NCBI GenBank assembly: GCA_031406795.1
Contig: JANOHV010000072.1
Span: 5,060 to 69,059, forward strand
From: DATDCY01 sp031406795 [NCBI: Candidatus Rokuibacteriota bacterium]
GTDB taxonomy: Bacteria > JAUVQV01
DNA: 64,000 nucleotides
Reading direction: 5' to 3'
The position numbers and the translations under genes are program-made. Positions within the stretch are counted from its first letter, which is position 1. Each line of letters opens with the position of its first letter. The notes beneath the pieces are model-generated. The model was not told where the DNA came from, ran no database searches, and saw only the letters and a list, made by a program, of their open reading frames with translations. Shown here piece after piece: positions 16,589 through 28,006 of this stretch.

Positions 16589-16618
16589 TTGACAACGGCC
16601 GGCGCTCTGGCGTACAAC
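16589..16618 (+). promoter_or_regulatory. Promoter of the trp operon
   Basis: TTGACA at 16589-16594, an 18-base spacer and TACAAC at 16613-16618. It lies just before the leader peptide. The rest of the TerC-trpE gap upstream of it (16478-16588) shows no gene. Confidence 0.65.
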
Positions 16619-16625
16619 TGGGCGC

Positions 16626-16697
16626 ATGAATCGTCCGCAGGCGGCAACTGAAATGTTCTGGTGGCGCTGGCCCGGCCCCGGCCTGCCCGCGGACTGA
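16626..16697 (+). CDS. trpL: trp operon leader peptide
   Basis: A 23-residue ORF just downstream of the promoter containing MFWWRWP: three tryptophan codons within four positions (residues 12, 13 and 15). It is followed by mutually exclusive RNA pairings. Ribosome stalling at these codons when charged tRNA-Trp is scarce would favour the antiterminator CCCGCGG (16686-16692) with CCGCGGG (16737-16743). Without stalling, the terminator at 16731-16783 forms. This is the layout of a classical trp attenuator. It has no strong ribosome site by eye. Confidence 0.85.
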   Translation: MNRPQAATEMFWWRWPGPGLPAD

Positions 16698-16730
16698 GCG
16701 TAGCGAACAGCACCGAACACCGAGCAACGT

Positions 16731-16783
16731 CAGCAGCCGCGGGAAGGCCGGGGGCACGGCCGATCCCGTGGCTGTTCTGTTTT
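16731..16783 (+). terminator. trp attenuator terminator hairpin
   Basis: The long stem CAGCAGCCGCGGGA with TCCCGTGGCTGTTCTG encloses an inner GGCCG/CGGCC hairpin and is followed by TTTT at 16780-16783. The left arm shares CCGCGGG with the antiterminator pairing, so the two structures exclude each other. Confidence 0.75.
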
Positions 16784-16866
16784 CAGCGCCTGACGCGTCA
16801 CGGGATCGTGGATGACCCCCCCTTTGCCGAAGGGGAAACACGGGGCGCCGGAGAAAGCGAGGAGCG

Positions 16867-18336
16867 ATGTTCAACCCGACGAAGGAAGAGTTCAAGAAAA
16901 AGTGCAAGGAAGGGAACCTGATCCCGGTCTCGGCCGAGATCATGGCCGATCTGGAGACGCCGGTCTCGGCGTTCCTGAAGCTCGGCGGCGGGCCGTACAG
17001 TTTTCTGCTCGAGAGCGTCGAGGGCGGCGGTGGCTCCGGCCGCTACTCGTTCCTCGGCACCGGGCCGCGCACGGTCTTCCGCGCCAAGGGGCGTCGCGCC
17101 GAGTTTCTCCGGGGGGGCGAGTGGGCCGGGCAGGACACCGGCGACCCCCTCGGGCTGCTGCAGGACGAGCTGGCGCGCTACAAGGTCGTCCCGGACGAGA
17201 GGCTCCCCCCCTTCGCGGGCGGAGCGGTCGGCTACCTCGCCTACGACGCCGTGCGGTGGTTCGAACGGCTGCCTTCGCGGCTCAAGGACGATCTCGATCT
17301 CCCGGACGCCTGCTTCATGCTCACCGACACGATGCTCGCGTTCGACCGCCACACCAACAAGATCACGGTCATGGCGCTTGCGCACGTCCAGGGCAAGCCG
17401 GACGCGGCCTACACCAAGGCGGTGCTGGCGATCCAGTCGGTGATCGAGGCGCTCAAGCGGCCGCTGCCGCAGGACGCCGTGTCCTACCTCGGCGGGGCGG
17501 AGTCCCGGGGCTTCAAGAGCAAGGTCTCGCAGCCGCGGTTCCACAAGATGGTCGAGGCGGCCAAGGAGCACATCCGCGCCGGCGACATCCTGCAGACGGT
17601 GCTCTCGCTGCGCTTCGAGGCGCCGCTGTACGCCGACTCCTTCGCGGTCTACCGCAGCCTGCGCGTGCTCAACCCCTCGCCCTACATGTTCTATCTGAAC
17701 TTCGGCGAGTTCGCGCTCGTCGGCGCCTCCCCCGAGCTGATGGTGAAGAAGATCGGCAACGAGGCCACCGTGCGGCCGATCGCCGGGACGCGGCCGCGCG
17801 GCGCGACGCCCGAGGAGGACCGCCACCTGGAGCGCGAGCTGCGCGCCGACGAGAAGGAGCGCGCGGAGCACGTGATGCTCGTCGATCTGGGCCGCAACGA
17901 TCTGGGCCGCGTCTGCCTCCCCGGGACCGTGAAGGTCGCCGACTACATGAACGTCGACCGCTACTCGCACGTGATGCACCTGGTGTCGACGGTCACGGGG
18001 CAGCTCAAGCCCGGGACGAGCGCGTTCGATCTCGTGCGCGCGACCTTCCCGGCGGGGACGGTCAGCGGCGCGCCGAAGATCCGCGCGATGGAGATCATCG
18101 AGAAGCTCGAGCCGCACCGGCGCGGCCCGTACGCCGGGATGGTCGGGTACTTCGACTACTCGGGCAATTTCGACTCGGCGATCACGATCCGCACCGTGCT
18201 GGCCAAGGAGGGAAGGGCCTACATCCAGACCGGCGCCGGGATCGTCGCGGACTCGGTGGCCGAGCGCGAGTACCAGGAGTGCAAGCACAAAGCGCGAGCG
18301 CTCGTGCGCGCCGTCGAAATGGCGCAGGGCAGCTGA
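16867..18336 (+). CDS. trpE: Anthranilate synthase component I
   Basis: Converts chorismate to anthranilate, using ammonia from the TrpG subunit. 489 residues starting MFNPTKEEFKKKCKEGN after GCGAGGAGCG. The N-terminal segment PVSAEIMADLETPVSAF and GRYSFLGTGP resemble the tryptophan-feedback region. The C-terminal catalytic region carries RPIAGTRPRGAT, DLGRNDLGRVC, ATFPAGTVSGAPKIRAMEII and YAGMVGYFDYSGNFDSAI, all classic chorismate-binding motifs. First structural gene after the leader peptide and attenuator. A 138-base gap holding a dispersed palindrome separates it from trpGD. Confidence 0.97.
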   Translation: MFNPTKEEFKKKCKEGNLIPVSAEIMADLETPVSAFLKLGGGPYSFLLESVEGGGGSGRYSFLGTGPRTVFRAKGRRAEFLRGGEWAGQDTGDPLGLLQDELARYKVVPDERLPPFAGGAVGYLAYDAVRWFERLPSRLKDDLDLPDACFMLTDTMLAFDRHTNKITVMALAHVQGKPDAAYTKAVLAIQSVIEALKRPLPQDAVSYLGGAESRGFKSKVSQPRFHKMVEAAKEHIRAGDILQTVLSLRFEAPLYADSFAVYRSLRVLNPSPYMFYLNFGEFALVGASPELMVKKIGNEATVRPIAGTRPRGATPEEDRHLERELRADEKERAEHVMLVDLGRNDLGRVCLPGTVKVADYMNVDRYSHVMHLVSTVTGQLKPGTSAFDLVRATFPAGTVSGAPKIRAMEIIEKLEPHRRGPYAGMVGYFDYSGNFDSAITIRTVLAKEGRAYIQTGAGIVADSVAEREYQECKHKARALVRAVEMAQGS

Positions 18337-18357
18337 GTGCGCTACGGTTCATGCGAG

Positions 18358-18428
18358 CCGTTCGTGCTGAGCCCGTCGAAGCATGAATGGGCGAGCCGTC
18401 CACCCTTCGACAAGCTCAGGGCGAACGG
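18358..18428. repeat. Dispersed inverted repeat between trpE and trpGD
   Basis: Two 24-base arms (18358-18381 and 18405-18428) of the type CCGTTCG..TGAG...GTCGAAG pair with about four mismatches. An outer TTCATG/CATGAA pair extends them. This is a commonly seen dispersed palindrome. Being inside the trp transcript, it could act as an mRNA-stabilising or attenuating hairpin. Confidence 0.7.
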
Positions 18429-18474
18429 GTACTCCTTTCATGAACGGCATTACAGATAGGGGGGATATGCGGCG

Positions 18475-20103
<1,629 letters not shown>

Positions 20104-20115
20104 GCCCGTTCTCGC

Positions 20116-20187
20116 GGGCGGGGATGAACCCCGCCCCTACGGAGAGACGAAGCGACAGGTCGTAGGGGAGGGGTTCACCCCCTCCCG
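20116..20187. repeat. GC-rich REP-like palindromes, locus 1
   Basis: Two units, GGGCGGGG...CCCCGCCC (20116-20136) and GTAGGGGAGGGG...CCCCTCCC (20163-20187), lie between trpGD and trpC. Related units occur at 29749, 33850, 45345 and 49865-50054. Confidence 0.75.
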
Positions 20188-20203
20188 ACAGGGGAAGGGA
20201 ACG

Positions 20204-21064
20204 ATGACTGAGGCACGAAATTTTCTCGAGCGCATGCGTCCCTTGCAGGAGCAGCGCGTGCGCGAGGCCCGGCTGCGGCGCTCGGCCGCGGCTCTGGAGG
20301 CGCTGGCGGGCAAGCGCCCGGCGCCGAAGGACTTCGCCGGCGCCCTGCGGCGGCCCCCCGGCGGGCGGGTGCGACTGATCGCCGAAGTCAAGAAGGCCTC
20401 GCCCTCGGCGGGTGTGATCCGGGAGGGCGACCCGCTCTTCTTCGCGCGCGCGATGGCGGGCGGAGGGGCGGCCGCGATTTCCGTCCTGACCGAGGAGAGC
20501 TTCTTCAAGGGTTCGCTCGACGATCTGGCGCGCATCGCCGCGGGCGTTCCGGTCCCCGTGATGCGCAAGGATTTCCTGGTCGACCCCTATCAACTGCTCG
20601 AAGCCCGCGCTGCCGGAGCCTCGGCGGCGCTGTTGATCGTGGCCCTGCTCGACGATACGCAACTGGCGAAGATGCTGGCCGAAGCGGCGGCGCTCGGTCT
20701 CGCGGCGCTCGTTGAAGTGCATGACCGGCCGGAGTTGGAGCGGGCGCTGGCTGCCGGCGCGGGTATCGTCGGCATCAACAACCGCAATCTGCAGACGCTC
20801 AGGGTCGACACGGAGACCACGTACGCGCTGCGCGCGCTGGTGCCTGCCGGCACGATTGTCGTCAGCGAGAGCGGTCAGCGCACGCGGGCGGATCTCGACC
20901 GGCTCGCCGCCGCCGGCGTCGACGCCGTTCTCATCGGCGAGGCGATCATGCGCGAGGCGGACATCGAGGGGAAGGTGCGCGAATTGTCGGGAACGACGGT
21001 GAACCCCTATCTGGAGGCGGAGATGCAGAAGCGGTTGCGCGAGGGGGGCCTGGAAGCCCGGTGA
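20204..21064 (+). CDS. trpC: Indole-3-glycerol phosphate synthase
   Basis: Ring-closing decarboxylase of the tryptophan pathway, a TIM barrel of 286 residues. Starts MTEARNFLERMRPLQEQRV. Catalytic and substrate motifs are present: LIAEVKKASPSAG, SVLTEESFFKGS, VMRKDFLVDPYQL, LVEVHDRPELERAL, VGINNRNLQTL and VVSESGQRTRADLDRL. A ribosome site (AAGGGAA) precedes the ATG. The trpF start codon overlaps its stop (GTGA), so the two are coupled. Confidence 0.96.
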   Translation: MTEARNFLERMRPLQEQRVREARLRRSAAALEALAGKRPAPKDFAGALRRPPGGRVRLIAEVKKASPSAGVIREGDPLFFARAMAGGGAAAISVLTEESFFKGSLDDLARIAAGVPVPVMRKDFLVDPYQLLEARAAGASAALLIVALLDDTQLAKMLAEAAALGLAALVEVHDRPELERALAAGAGIVGINNRNLQTLRVDTETTYALRALVPAGTIVVSESGQRTRADLDRLAAAGVDAVLIGEAIMREADIEGKVRELSGTTVNPYLEAEMQKRLREGGLEAR

Positions 21065-21690
21065 GCGACCCCCGCATCACCCGCGTCAAGATCTGCGGCC
21101 TGACGAATCTGGCCGACGCCTGGGCGGCTCGGGAAGCCGGCGCCGACTTTCTGGGGTTCGTCTTCGCGCCCAGCCCGCGCCGCGTCGATCCGGAGGCGGC
21201 CCGCGGCTTCTGGCGGGAGCTGCCGCGGGGCGTGCCGACCGTCGCCGTCTTCCGCGACCAGACGCTGGAAGAAGTCGAGGAGGTTCTGCGGCTCGTGCGG
21301 CCGGATTTCCTGCAATTTCACGGCCGGGAAACTCCCGGTTTCTGCCGCGTCTTCGAGCGGCCGGTGATCCGCGCGTTTCCGGCGCGGATCACCGGCGATC
21401 TGACGATTGCCGCGGCCTTCGTCGACGTCGCCGGGTTCTTCCTCGTCGATGTGCCCAAGGGGGACGCCGGCACCCTCGCGGCGGATGTCGCGCAGGCGGC
21501 GGTCGCCTTGCCGAAGCCGGTATTGCTCGCCGGCGGGTTGACCCCGGCGAACGTGGGCGCGATCGTCGAGCGCTTCCGGCCCTTCGGGGTGGATGTGGCC
21601 AGCGGCGTGGAGTCCTCGCCGGGGGTGAAGGACCACGCGCTGCTGCGCGAGTTCATCGGCAACGCGAAGGCCGGCTGCCGGGAACGGTAA
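21061..21690 (+). CDS. trpF: Phosphoribosylanthranilate isomerase
   Basis: Amadori rearrangement of phosphoribosylanthranilate, a 209-residue TIM barrel. Starts with GTG overlapping the trpC stop. Key motifs: VKICGLTNLADAWAA (catalytic Cys), FLGFVFAPSPRRV, LQFHGRETPGFC, FLVDVPKGDAGT, LLAGGLTPANVGAIV and VDVASGVESSPGVKD. Normal length. It ends the first trp transcription unit, which converges on the outer-membrane gene at 21717. Confidence 0.96.
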   Translation: MSDPRITRVKICGLTNLADAWAAREAGADFLGFVFAPSPRRVDPEAARGFWRELPRGVPTVAVFRDQTLEEVEEVLRLVRPDFLQFHGRETPGFCRVFERPVIRAFPARITGDLTIAAAFVDVAGFFLVDVPKGDAGTLAADVAQAAVALPKPVLLAGGLTPANVGAIVERFRPFGVDVASGVESSPGVKDHALLREFIGNAKAGCRER

Positions 21691-21716
21691 TCGCCGGGGG
21701 CCCGGGCCTGCGGGCG

Positions 21717-22325
21717 CTATTCGGCCCCCAGGCCGGTGGAGAACATGATGCCCGCCGCCACCATGAGCTCGTCGACGATGCCGATGGTGTACCGGGCCTC
21801 GACGAAGGGAATGACCGTCCAGCCGGTGTTGAAGGTGCTGCCGACGGACAGGGCGAAACTGACGCCCGAGTCGCTCTGGTACTTTTCCTGCAGCGTCTGC
21901 AGTTTGTTGTAGCGGCTCAGGAGCGCGGCGGCGGTGACATCCTCGTCGGCCGGCTGGAGTCCATGATCGTAGGTGCGCTTCGCGAAAAGCAGGCCGGCGC
22001 CGGCGTAGAGGTTCGCACCCTGGCCGACGGCGATCGTCGTGAACTCGTAGAGCACGTGCAGGCCGGCATCCCACGCCCGCGACTCGACGGCCAGCCCGTC
22101 GACGTCGTCGTACACGGAGGAGTCGAAGAACTTGTGGTAGTCGGCGGCGACTCGCAGCCCCGGGACGTAATCGTCGAGATCGATTTCGACGCGCGGCCCG
22201 ACGCCGAAATTATTGGACGTGCCGAGATTCGCCGTCGCGCCGATCCGCAGATCGAGCCCCTGGGCCTGGGCGTTGAAGGCCAGGAGCAGCACTGCCGCGC
22301 CGATGGCGCCGATCGCTTTCTTCAT
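21717..22325 (-). CDS. Predicted outer-membrane beta-barrel protein
   Basis: 202 residues starting MKKAIGAIGAAVLLLAFNAQAQ, a signal peptide with cleavage after QAQ. The mature part is a run of amphipathic strands (DLRIGATANLGTSNNFGVGPRVEIDL and VIPFVEARYTIGIVDELMVAAGIMF), typical of a small eight-stranded barrel. It shares FGVG.RVE.L..VP and FTPFVEAR/VIPFVEAR patterns with the 27485-28006 product, so the two are probably paralogues. It is inverted between trpF and trpB, splitting the tryptophan genes. A clean promoter and GGGAGGAT ribosome site precede it. Function unknown. Confidence 0.75.
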   Translation of the reverse strand: MKKAIGAIGAAVLLLAFNAQAQGLDLRIGATANLGTSNNFGVGPRVEIDLDDYVPGLRVAADYHKFFDSSVYDDVDGLAVESRAWDAGLHVLYEFTTIAVGQGANLYAGAGLLFAKRTYDHGLQPADEDVTAAALLSRYNKLQTLQEKYQSDSGVSFALSVGSTFNTGWTVIPFVEARYTIGIVDELMVAAGIMFSTGLGAE

Positions 22326-22372
22326 CGTCGATCCTCCCGAATGGCGCAGATTTCCCAAGTGTCCCTGCACGG

Positions 22373-22401
22373 AATCTAGCCACTATCGCCGGGTACGTCA
22401 A
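22373..22401 (-). promoter_or_regulatory. Sigma70-type promoter of the outer-membrane gene
   Basis: Minus-strand TTGACG, a 17-base spacer and TAGATT. Transcription would begin about 40 bases before the start codon at 22325. Confidence 0.65.
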
Positions 22402-22470
22402 TGACCGCACGCACACCGCCCGGCTCCCGTCCGGCTCCCGGCAGCGGCCTCGGGCGCTGCGGCAGGCTTG

Positions 22471-22479
22471 TGCTATGAT
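22471..22479 (+). promoter_or_regulatory. Extended -10 promoter of trpBA
   Basis: TGCTATGAT, an extended -10, seven bases before the ATG at 22487. No -35 is evident. The expected transcription start coincides with the start codon. Confidence 0.5.
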
Positions 22480-22486
22480 CTCGGAC

Positions 22487-23702
<1,216 letters not shown>

Positions 23703-23716
<14 letters not shown>

Positions 23717-24467
23717 CCTTCACCGCGCGCTCGAGAGCCAGGACATCCTGCTGATGACGCACCTGGTGCTCGGCTACCCCTCGTTCGCGGTGAACCGGCA
23801 GGTGGTGAAGCAGATGGCCGCGGCCGGGGACGAACTGATCGAGCTGCAGATCCCTTTCTCGGAACCGGTGGCCGACGGGCCCGTGATTGCCCGCGCCTGC
23901 CAGGCGTCGATCGCGCATGGCGCCACGGTGGAACAGTGCCTGGCTTTCGCCGCGGAGATGGCCGGTTCCCACCCGAAAGTGCTCTTCCTGGTCATGACCT
24001 ACTACAACATCGTCTTTCGTTTCGGCGAGGCGGCCTTCCTCGAGCGGGCCCGCCGCGCCCGCGTCCGCGGCCTGATCGTGCCGGATTTGCCGATCGAGGA
24101 GGGGGCGGATTTCTATCGGGCGGCCCGCCGCGCCGGGATCGACCCGATCCAGATCTTCGCGCCGACCAGCACGGCGGCGCGGATGCACGAACTTGAGGCC
24201 TTCGCGGACGGCTTCATCTACTGCGTCGCCCGGCGCGGCGTGACCGGGGCGGCGACGTCGTTCGGCCCGGAGTTCGGCGCCTACCTCGCGCGCTGCCGGG
24301 CGGCAACCGACTTGCCACTGGCGGTGGGCTTCGGGATCCGCGGTCGCGAGGACGTGGACCAGTTGCGGGGCAAGGCGGATGTCGCGGTCATCGGCTCGGA
24401 GACGATCCGGATCGTGGAAGAGCGCGGCCCGGAGGCGGTCGGACCGTTTCTCGCGGGGCTGCGCTAG
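23703..24467 (+). CDS. trpA: Tryptophan synthase alpha chain
   Basis: Cleaves indole-3-glycerol phosphate and channels indole to TrpB. 254 residues. The catalytic glutamate is in ELIELQIPFSEPVADGP, and the second acid in ADGPV. The C-terminal phosphate site GFGIRGREDVDQL and AVIGSETIRIVEE are intact. The N-terminus MTHLVLGYPSFAVNRQVV differs from the common PYVTAGDP form, marking a divergent TrpA subgroup. It overlaps trpB and is probably made from the same mRNA. An envelope protein gene follows 17 bases downstream on the same strand. Confidence 0.93.
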
Positions 24468-24484
24468 GCGGGGAGCTCAGACAC

Positions 24485-25615
24485 TTGGGCAGAACAACGA
24501 CCAGGGTGCTCGCCCTCACGGCAGCCCTGCTGCTCGCCTCGGGCGTCGGCGGGGGGAGGACCCTTCACGCCGCCGCCCCCGAGCCGGTCGCGTCCGAGCC
24601 GGTCGCGCCCGAAATGAATCCGGGCGCCGAGAAGACCATCGAGGGGACCGTTCAGGGGATCGTCGAGGGCTTCGGCGAGAAGGTCGGGGTGAAGCTCGGC
24701 GAACAGATCGGCGAGCAGAATGTCGCGAAGATCGACGACGCCCACGAGGACTCGGCGCGCTTCATCGGCCTGTTCTTCGAAAAGGTCGACCGGGTCTTCG
24801 GGGAGCAGTATGTGGAAGACCGGGATCGCAAGATCCAGGTCCGGGCCGGTCTGGAGACCACCTTCAACGACAACGGCGACAGCATCGACACCCGGGCGAG
24901 GATCGGCCTGCGCGTGCCGCTGCCGGCGCTGAAGCGGCGGTTCAACGTGTTCGTCGACATCGGCGGGGACGCGAACGAACTCGGCGCCGTCTCCAGTCCG
25001 AATTTTTCGGAATCCGAAAAGATCGTCTCGATCGCCGCCGGCTTCCTCCGCCGCTTCGGGGACAACCTGGAAGCCGGGCTCAAGCTGAAACTCTTCCGGA
25101 GTTCCGGCGCGTTCTTCTCCCTCTACCCTTTCGTGCGCTTCGAACATCAGTACGATAAGATGCGTTATTTCTTCGAGCAGCAGCTCATCTGGGAGAGCGA
25201 CAACTCCTGGAGCACCCTGACCGACTTCGACGTGGATCGCCGGTTCCGCTCCGGGCTGCTCCTGCGGCTGCGCAACCGCATCGACTGGTCCTTCGAGGAT
25301 CCGGGGGCGTCGATCGCCCACGGGCTGATCGTGCGGCGGAACGTCAAGGAGAAGAACGGCGTCTCCCTCGAGTTCTGGGTGGAGTACAACACGGCGAAGA
25401 ACGACCTGGAGACGATTGCCGACGACACGATCACCTACGCCCAGCTGCGGTTGCGCGGCCGCATCTGGCGCAACTGGCTCGAGTACGAGTTGCGCCCGAT
25501 CTACACGGTCCCGATCGGCGCGGACCGGAACTCGTTCTTCTCCTTCTTCGTCAGTCTCACCGTGCTCTGGGACAGCTACCTCGGCGGCGACGCCGTCGGG
25601 GAAGCCAGCCGGTAG
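24485..25615 (+). CDS. Exported protein, predicted outer-membrane barrel
   Basis: 376 residues from a TTG at 24485 (weak GGGGAG upstream). Signal peptide at about 1-30. Residues 45-110 are helical and charged. From about 115 to the end there are alternating amphipathic strands (RAGLETTFNDNGDSIDTRARIGLRV, YAQLRLRGRIWRNWLEYELRP), which fits a large barrel. It is the last + strand gene after trpA and may share its transcript. No family is recognised. Its convergent neighbours are also envelope proteins. Confidence 0.7.
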   Translation: MGRTTTRVLALTAALLLASGVGGGRTLHAAAPEPVASEPVAPEMNPGAEKTIEGTVQGIVEGFGEKVGVKLGEQIGEQNVAKIDDAHEDSARFIGLFFEKVDRVFGEQYVEDRDRKIQVRAGLETTFNDNGDSIDTRARIGLRVPLPALKRRFNVFVDIGGDANELGAVSSPNFSESEKIVSIAAGFLRRFGDNLEAGLKLKLFRSSGAFFSLYPFVRFEHQYDKMRYFFEQQLIWESDNSWSTLTDFDVDRRFRSGLLLRLRNRIDWSFEDPGASIAHGLIVRRNVKEKNGVSLEFWVEYNTAKNDLETIADDTITYAQLRLRGRIWRNWLEYELRPIYTVPIGADRNSFFSFFVSLTVLWDSYLGGDAVGEASR

Positions 25616-25637
25616 GCGCGTCTCGCCGCCTCGGCGC

Positions 25638-26984
25638 TCACCGCACCTGCGCGTTCGCGTCCTGAGGGGCCGGCGGCCGGGGCCTCTTCCGCTTCAGGAT
25701 CAGCACGAGGACCACTGCCGCGACGATCGCGGCGAAGACCCCGATGAGCACCCCGCGCCAGAAGAGCATGGAGATCTTCTTCTCCCAGAGGGCGATCCGC
25801 CGCTCGATGTCGCCGCGCTGCTCCACGGTCAACTCGTCGGTCGGGATGACGGGCAGCCACTGGTCCTTGATCGGGGAGTCCCAGACTTTGGTCTTGAACG
25901 CGCGGAACCTGGCGCGCGAGGGGCTGGCGGTCTGCTCGTCGATGTACGCCAGCAGGCGCGCGTGAAATTCGTCGGCGTTGGTGAAGCTCCCGATTTCGAC
26001 GTGCTGCTCGGCGAAGACCTGCCTGAGGCTTTTCCAGGTCGTTTCGTCGATGCGCTTGCGCCAGTCGGACAGGCGGCCGTCTACCCGGCTGAGATCGCGG
26101 ATCGCGAGCTGCTCGTCCGGATACAGTTTGCCGATGAAGGGCCGGATCGCCTGCCATTTGGCCGAGACTTTTTCCTCCTCGTACTTGATCAGACCGACAT
26201 CCCGGGGCACCATGATGGTGCGCTCGACGGCCTGCAGGTTGCCGTCGATGGTCTCGATGATCTTGGCGACGTAGTCGCCGTCCCGCGCCTGGACGAACAG
26301 GTCGTTGCGCTGGGCGTCCGTCAGGTCCGATTTCGAGTACTCGTCGAACAGGCTGCCCATCATCCTGACGATCAGGTCGTCCCGGTTCCTGATGTTCGCG
26401 TTGAGCTTTTCGGTGAGTTCCTGCAGCCGGGCAATGGACTCCTTGTCCTTCCGGCCCTGCAGCCGCAGGCCCTGGATCTGCTCAACGAGTCCGGCGTTCT
26501 CCTCGGACAGTCGCTGGATCTGCGCGCTCAGCTCGGCCACCTCGCGCGTCAGTTTTTCCAGCGACAGCCGGTATTCCTCGTTCTGCAGAGTGATCGCCAC
26601 GATTGTCTTCCCGTCGGCCTCGGCCTTCAGCGAGATGGTCTCGATCGTCGCTTTGTCCTTCCGGCTTTCCTCGACGAGGGCGAGCCGTTCCGTCGTCTTC
26701 TGCAACTGGTCGCGCAGGGCGCCGATCGAGTTGCCGAAGGTCTCCGGATAGAGGCCCTCGCCGAGCAACTGCCGATGCCGGGCGTATTCTGCCTCCAGGC
26801 CGCCGATCTGGCTCTCGAGCGCGTCGCGCCGCCCCGGGTCCGGGGCGGTCTTGATCGCTTCGAGCAGCGACTGGTGCCGGCTCTTGTAGGCCTGGATGAT
26901 CTCGTAGTCGGAGGATTGGGCGAACGCCCCGGCGCTCTGCAACAGCAGCGTCAGGATCGCGAGCAAACCGGCGAGCTTCTTCAT
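25638..26984 (-). CDS. Exported coiled-coil protein with C-terminal membrane anchor
   Basis: 448 residues. Signal peptide MKKLAGLLAILTLLLQSAGAFAQ, then a long coiled coil at about 40-220 (LEKLTREVAELSAQIQRLSEENA), a mixed helical domain at about 220-395, one transmembrane helix near 410-432 (LIGVFAAIVAAVVLVLIL) and a basic/proline-rich cytoplasmic tail. It is probably a periplasmic spacer or scaffold anchored in the inner membrane. Its ATG overlaps the stop of the lipoprotein gene (ATGA), so the two are translationally coupled. No known family is recognised. Confidence 0.75.
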   Translation of the reverse strand: MKKLAGLLAILTLLLQSAGAFAQSSDYEIIQAYKSRHQSLLEAIKTAPDPGRRDALESQIGGLEAEYARHRQLLGEGLYPETFGNSIGALRDQLQKTTERLALVEESRKDKATIETISLKAEADGKTIVAITLQNEEYRLSLEKLTREVAELSAQIQRLSEENAGLVEQIQGLRLQGRKDKESIARLQELTEKLNANIRNRDDLIVRMMGSLFDEYSKSDLTDAQRNDLFVQARDGDYVAKIIETIDGNLQAVERTIMVPRDVGLIKYEEEKVSAKWQAIRPFIGKLYPDEQLAIRDLSRVDGRLSDWRKRIDETTWKSLRQVFAEQHVEIGSFTNADEFHARLLAYIDEQTASPSRARFRAFKTKVWDSPIKDQWLPVIPTDELTVEQRGDIERRIALWEKKISMLFWRGVLIGVFAAIVAAVVLVLILKRKRPRPPAPQDANAQVR

Positions 26985-27439
26985 TTCTTTCCCCCGGAGA
27001 CGATCCCTTTGCGGTTCAGCAGGTAGACCTGGCCGTTGGCGCCCAGTTCAATCCCCCGCTCCCGGCGGTTGAAGAAAGGTTTCTCCATGCCTGCCGCGGC
27101 GATCAGCACCTTCTTCCGGAGCGTCAACTTGCCGCGTGAGCTGCAGAAGACGTAGACGTGCTTGAAACCGGGGGAAGTGACAAAGTAGTAGCCCTCCCGA
27201 TCCCGGATGACCCTGACGGTCCTGCCCGCCGCCGTGTCCTGGTTGCCGGTTTCCGCCCGAAACAGCACGCCCGCGTCGAAGGCGATCGTCTTGGGCTCGC
27301 CGCTGACGATGCCGGCCGAATTCGCCGTCAGCACGCTTTCGAACGACCAGGAGAAATCCACCGGCTTGATCGTGACGGACGCACAGCCGGACAGCGCGAG
27401 CGTCATCGACGCCAGCCAGACCAGAGTTACTCTCTTCAT
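26981..27439 (-). CDS. Predicted lipoprotein
   Basis: 152 residues. The N-terminus MKRVTLVWLASMTLALSGCAS has a lipobox (LSGC), so the protein should be lipidated. The mature part is beta-rich (SFESVLTANSAGIVSGEPKTIAFDAG, GYYFVTSPGFKHVYVF). The start at 27439 was chosen because AAGGGG precedes it at good distance; two upstream in-frame ATGs are possible. Coupled to the coiled-coil gene by a 4-base overlap and preceded by an outer-membrane barrel gene, suggesting a three-gene envelope unit of unknown role. Confidence 0.8.
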   Translation of the reverse strand: MKRVTLVWLASMTLALSGCASVTIKPVDFSWSFESVLTANSAGIVSGEPKTIAFDAGVLFRAETGNQDTAAGRTVRVIRDREGYYFVTSPGFKHVYVFCSSRGKLTLRKKVLIAAAGMEKPFFNRRERGIELGANGQVYLLNRKGIVSGGKK

Positions 27440-27484
27440 CGGCATCCCCTTATGCATCGCGTTGCTCTGTGGCCGCCGGGGTGC

Positions 27485-28006
27485 TCAAAACCCGATCAGG
27501 GCGCCCGCGGTTATTTCCAGCCCGTTTCCGCCGCCCAGACCGATGCGGGCTTCGACGAACGGGGTGAAGCCGAGGTCGAACTCGAACGAGCACCCGCCGA
27601 TCGCGTTCAGCAGGAACGACGAGTCGCTGGAGTTGTCCCGCGTGGTGATGACGCCGAAGAAATCGGAACGCGTGTCCCGGCGTTTCCAGCTCGCGAATGC
27701 CAGGCCCGCGCCGGCGTACGGGATGAACGTGTCGCTCACGTCGAAATGGTAGAGCGCGGCGGCATTGACTTCCCACCAGCCGGTGTAAGGATCCCGGGGG
27801 AAGAAGACATTCAACCCGCCGGCAATGCCGAGGTTGGGCACCCACTCCTCGAGCGGGTATTCGACGCGCGCGCCGACCCCGAAGTCGGAGTCGCTCCCGT
27901 ACGTGAGAGCCGCGCCGACCTTGAGGTCCTCTACTGCGGCGCCGGCTCCTGCAGGGGCGCAGATGCAGAACAGTGCGACCAGCACCAGCGTCAGTTTCTT
28001 CTTCAT
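27485..28006 (-). CDS. Small outer-membrane beta-barrel protein
   Basis: 173 residues. Signal peptide MKKKLTLVLVALFCICAPAGAGA, then amphipathic strands (KVGAALTYGSDSDFGVGARVEYPL, FIPYAGAGLAFASW, FTPFVEARIGLG) ending in an aromatic residue (ALIGF), the usual signal for barrel assembly. It resembles the 21717-22325 product. GGAGGG lies before the ATG. It heads a likely operon with the lipoprotein and coiled-coil genes. Confidence 0.8.
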   Translation of the reverse strand: MKKKLTLVLVALFCICAPAGAGAAVEDLKVGAALTYGSDSDFGVGARVEYPLEEWVPNLGIAGGLNVFFPRDPYTGWWEVNAAALYHFDVSDTFIPYAGAGLAFASWKRRDTRSDFFGVITTRDNSSDSSFLLNAIGGCSFEFDLGFTPFVEARIGLGGGNGLEITAGALIGF

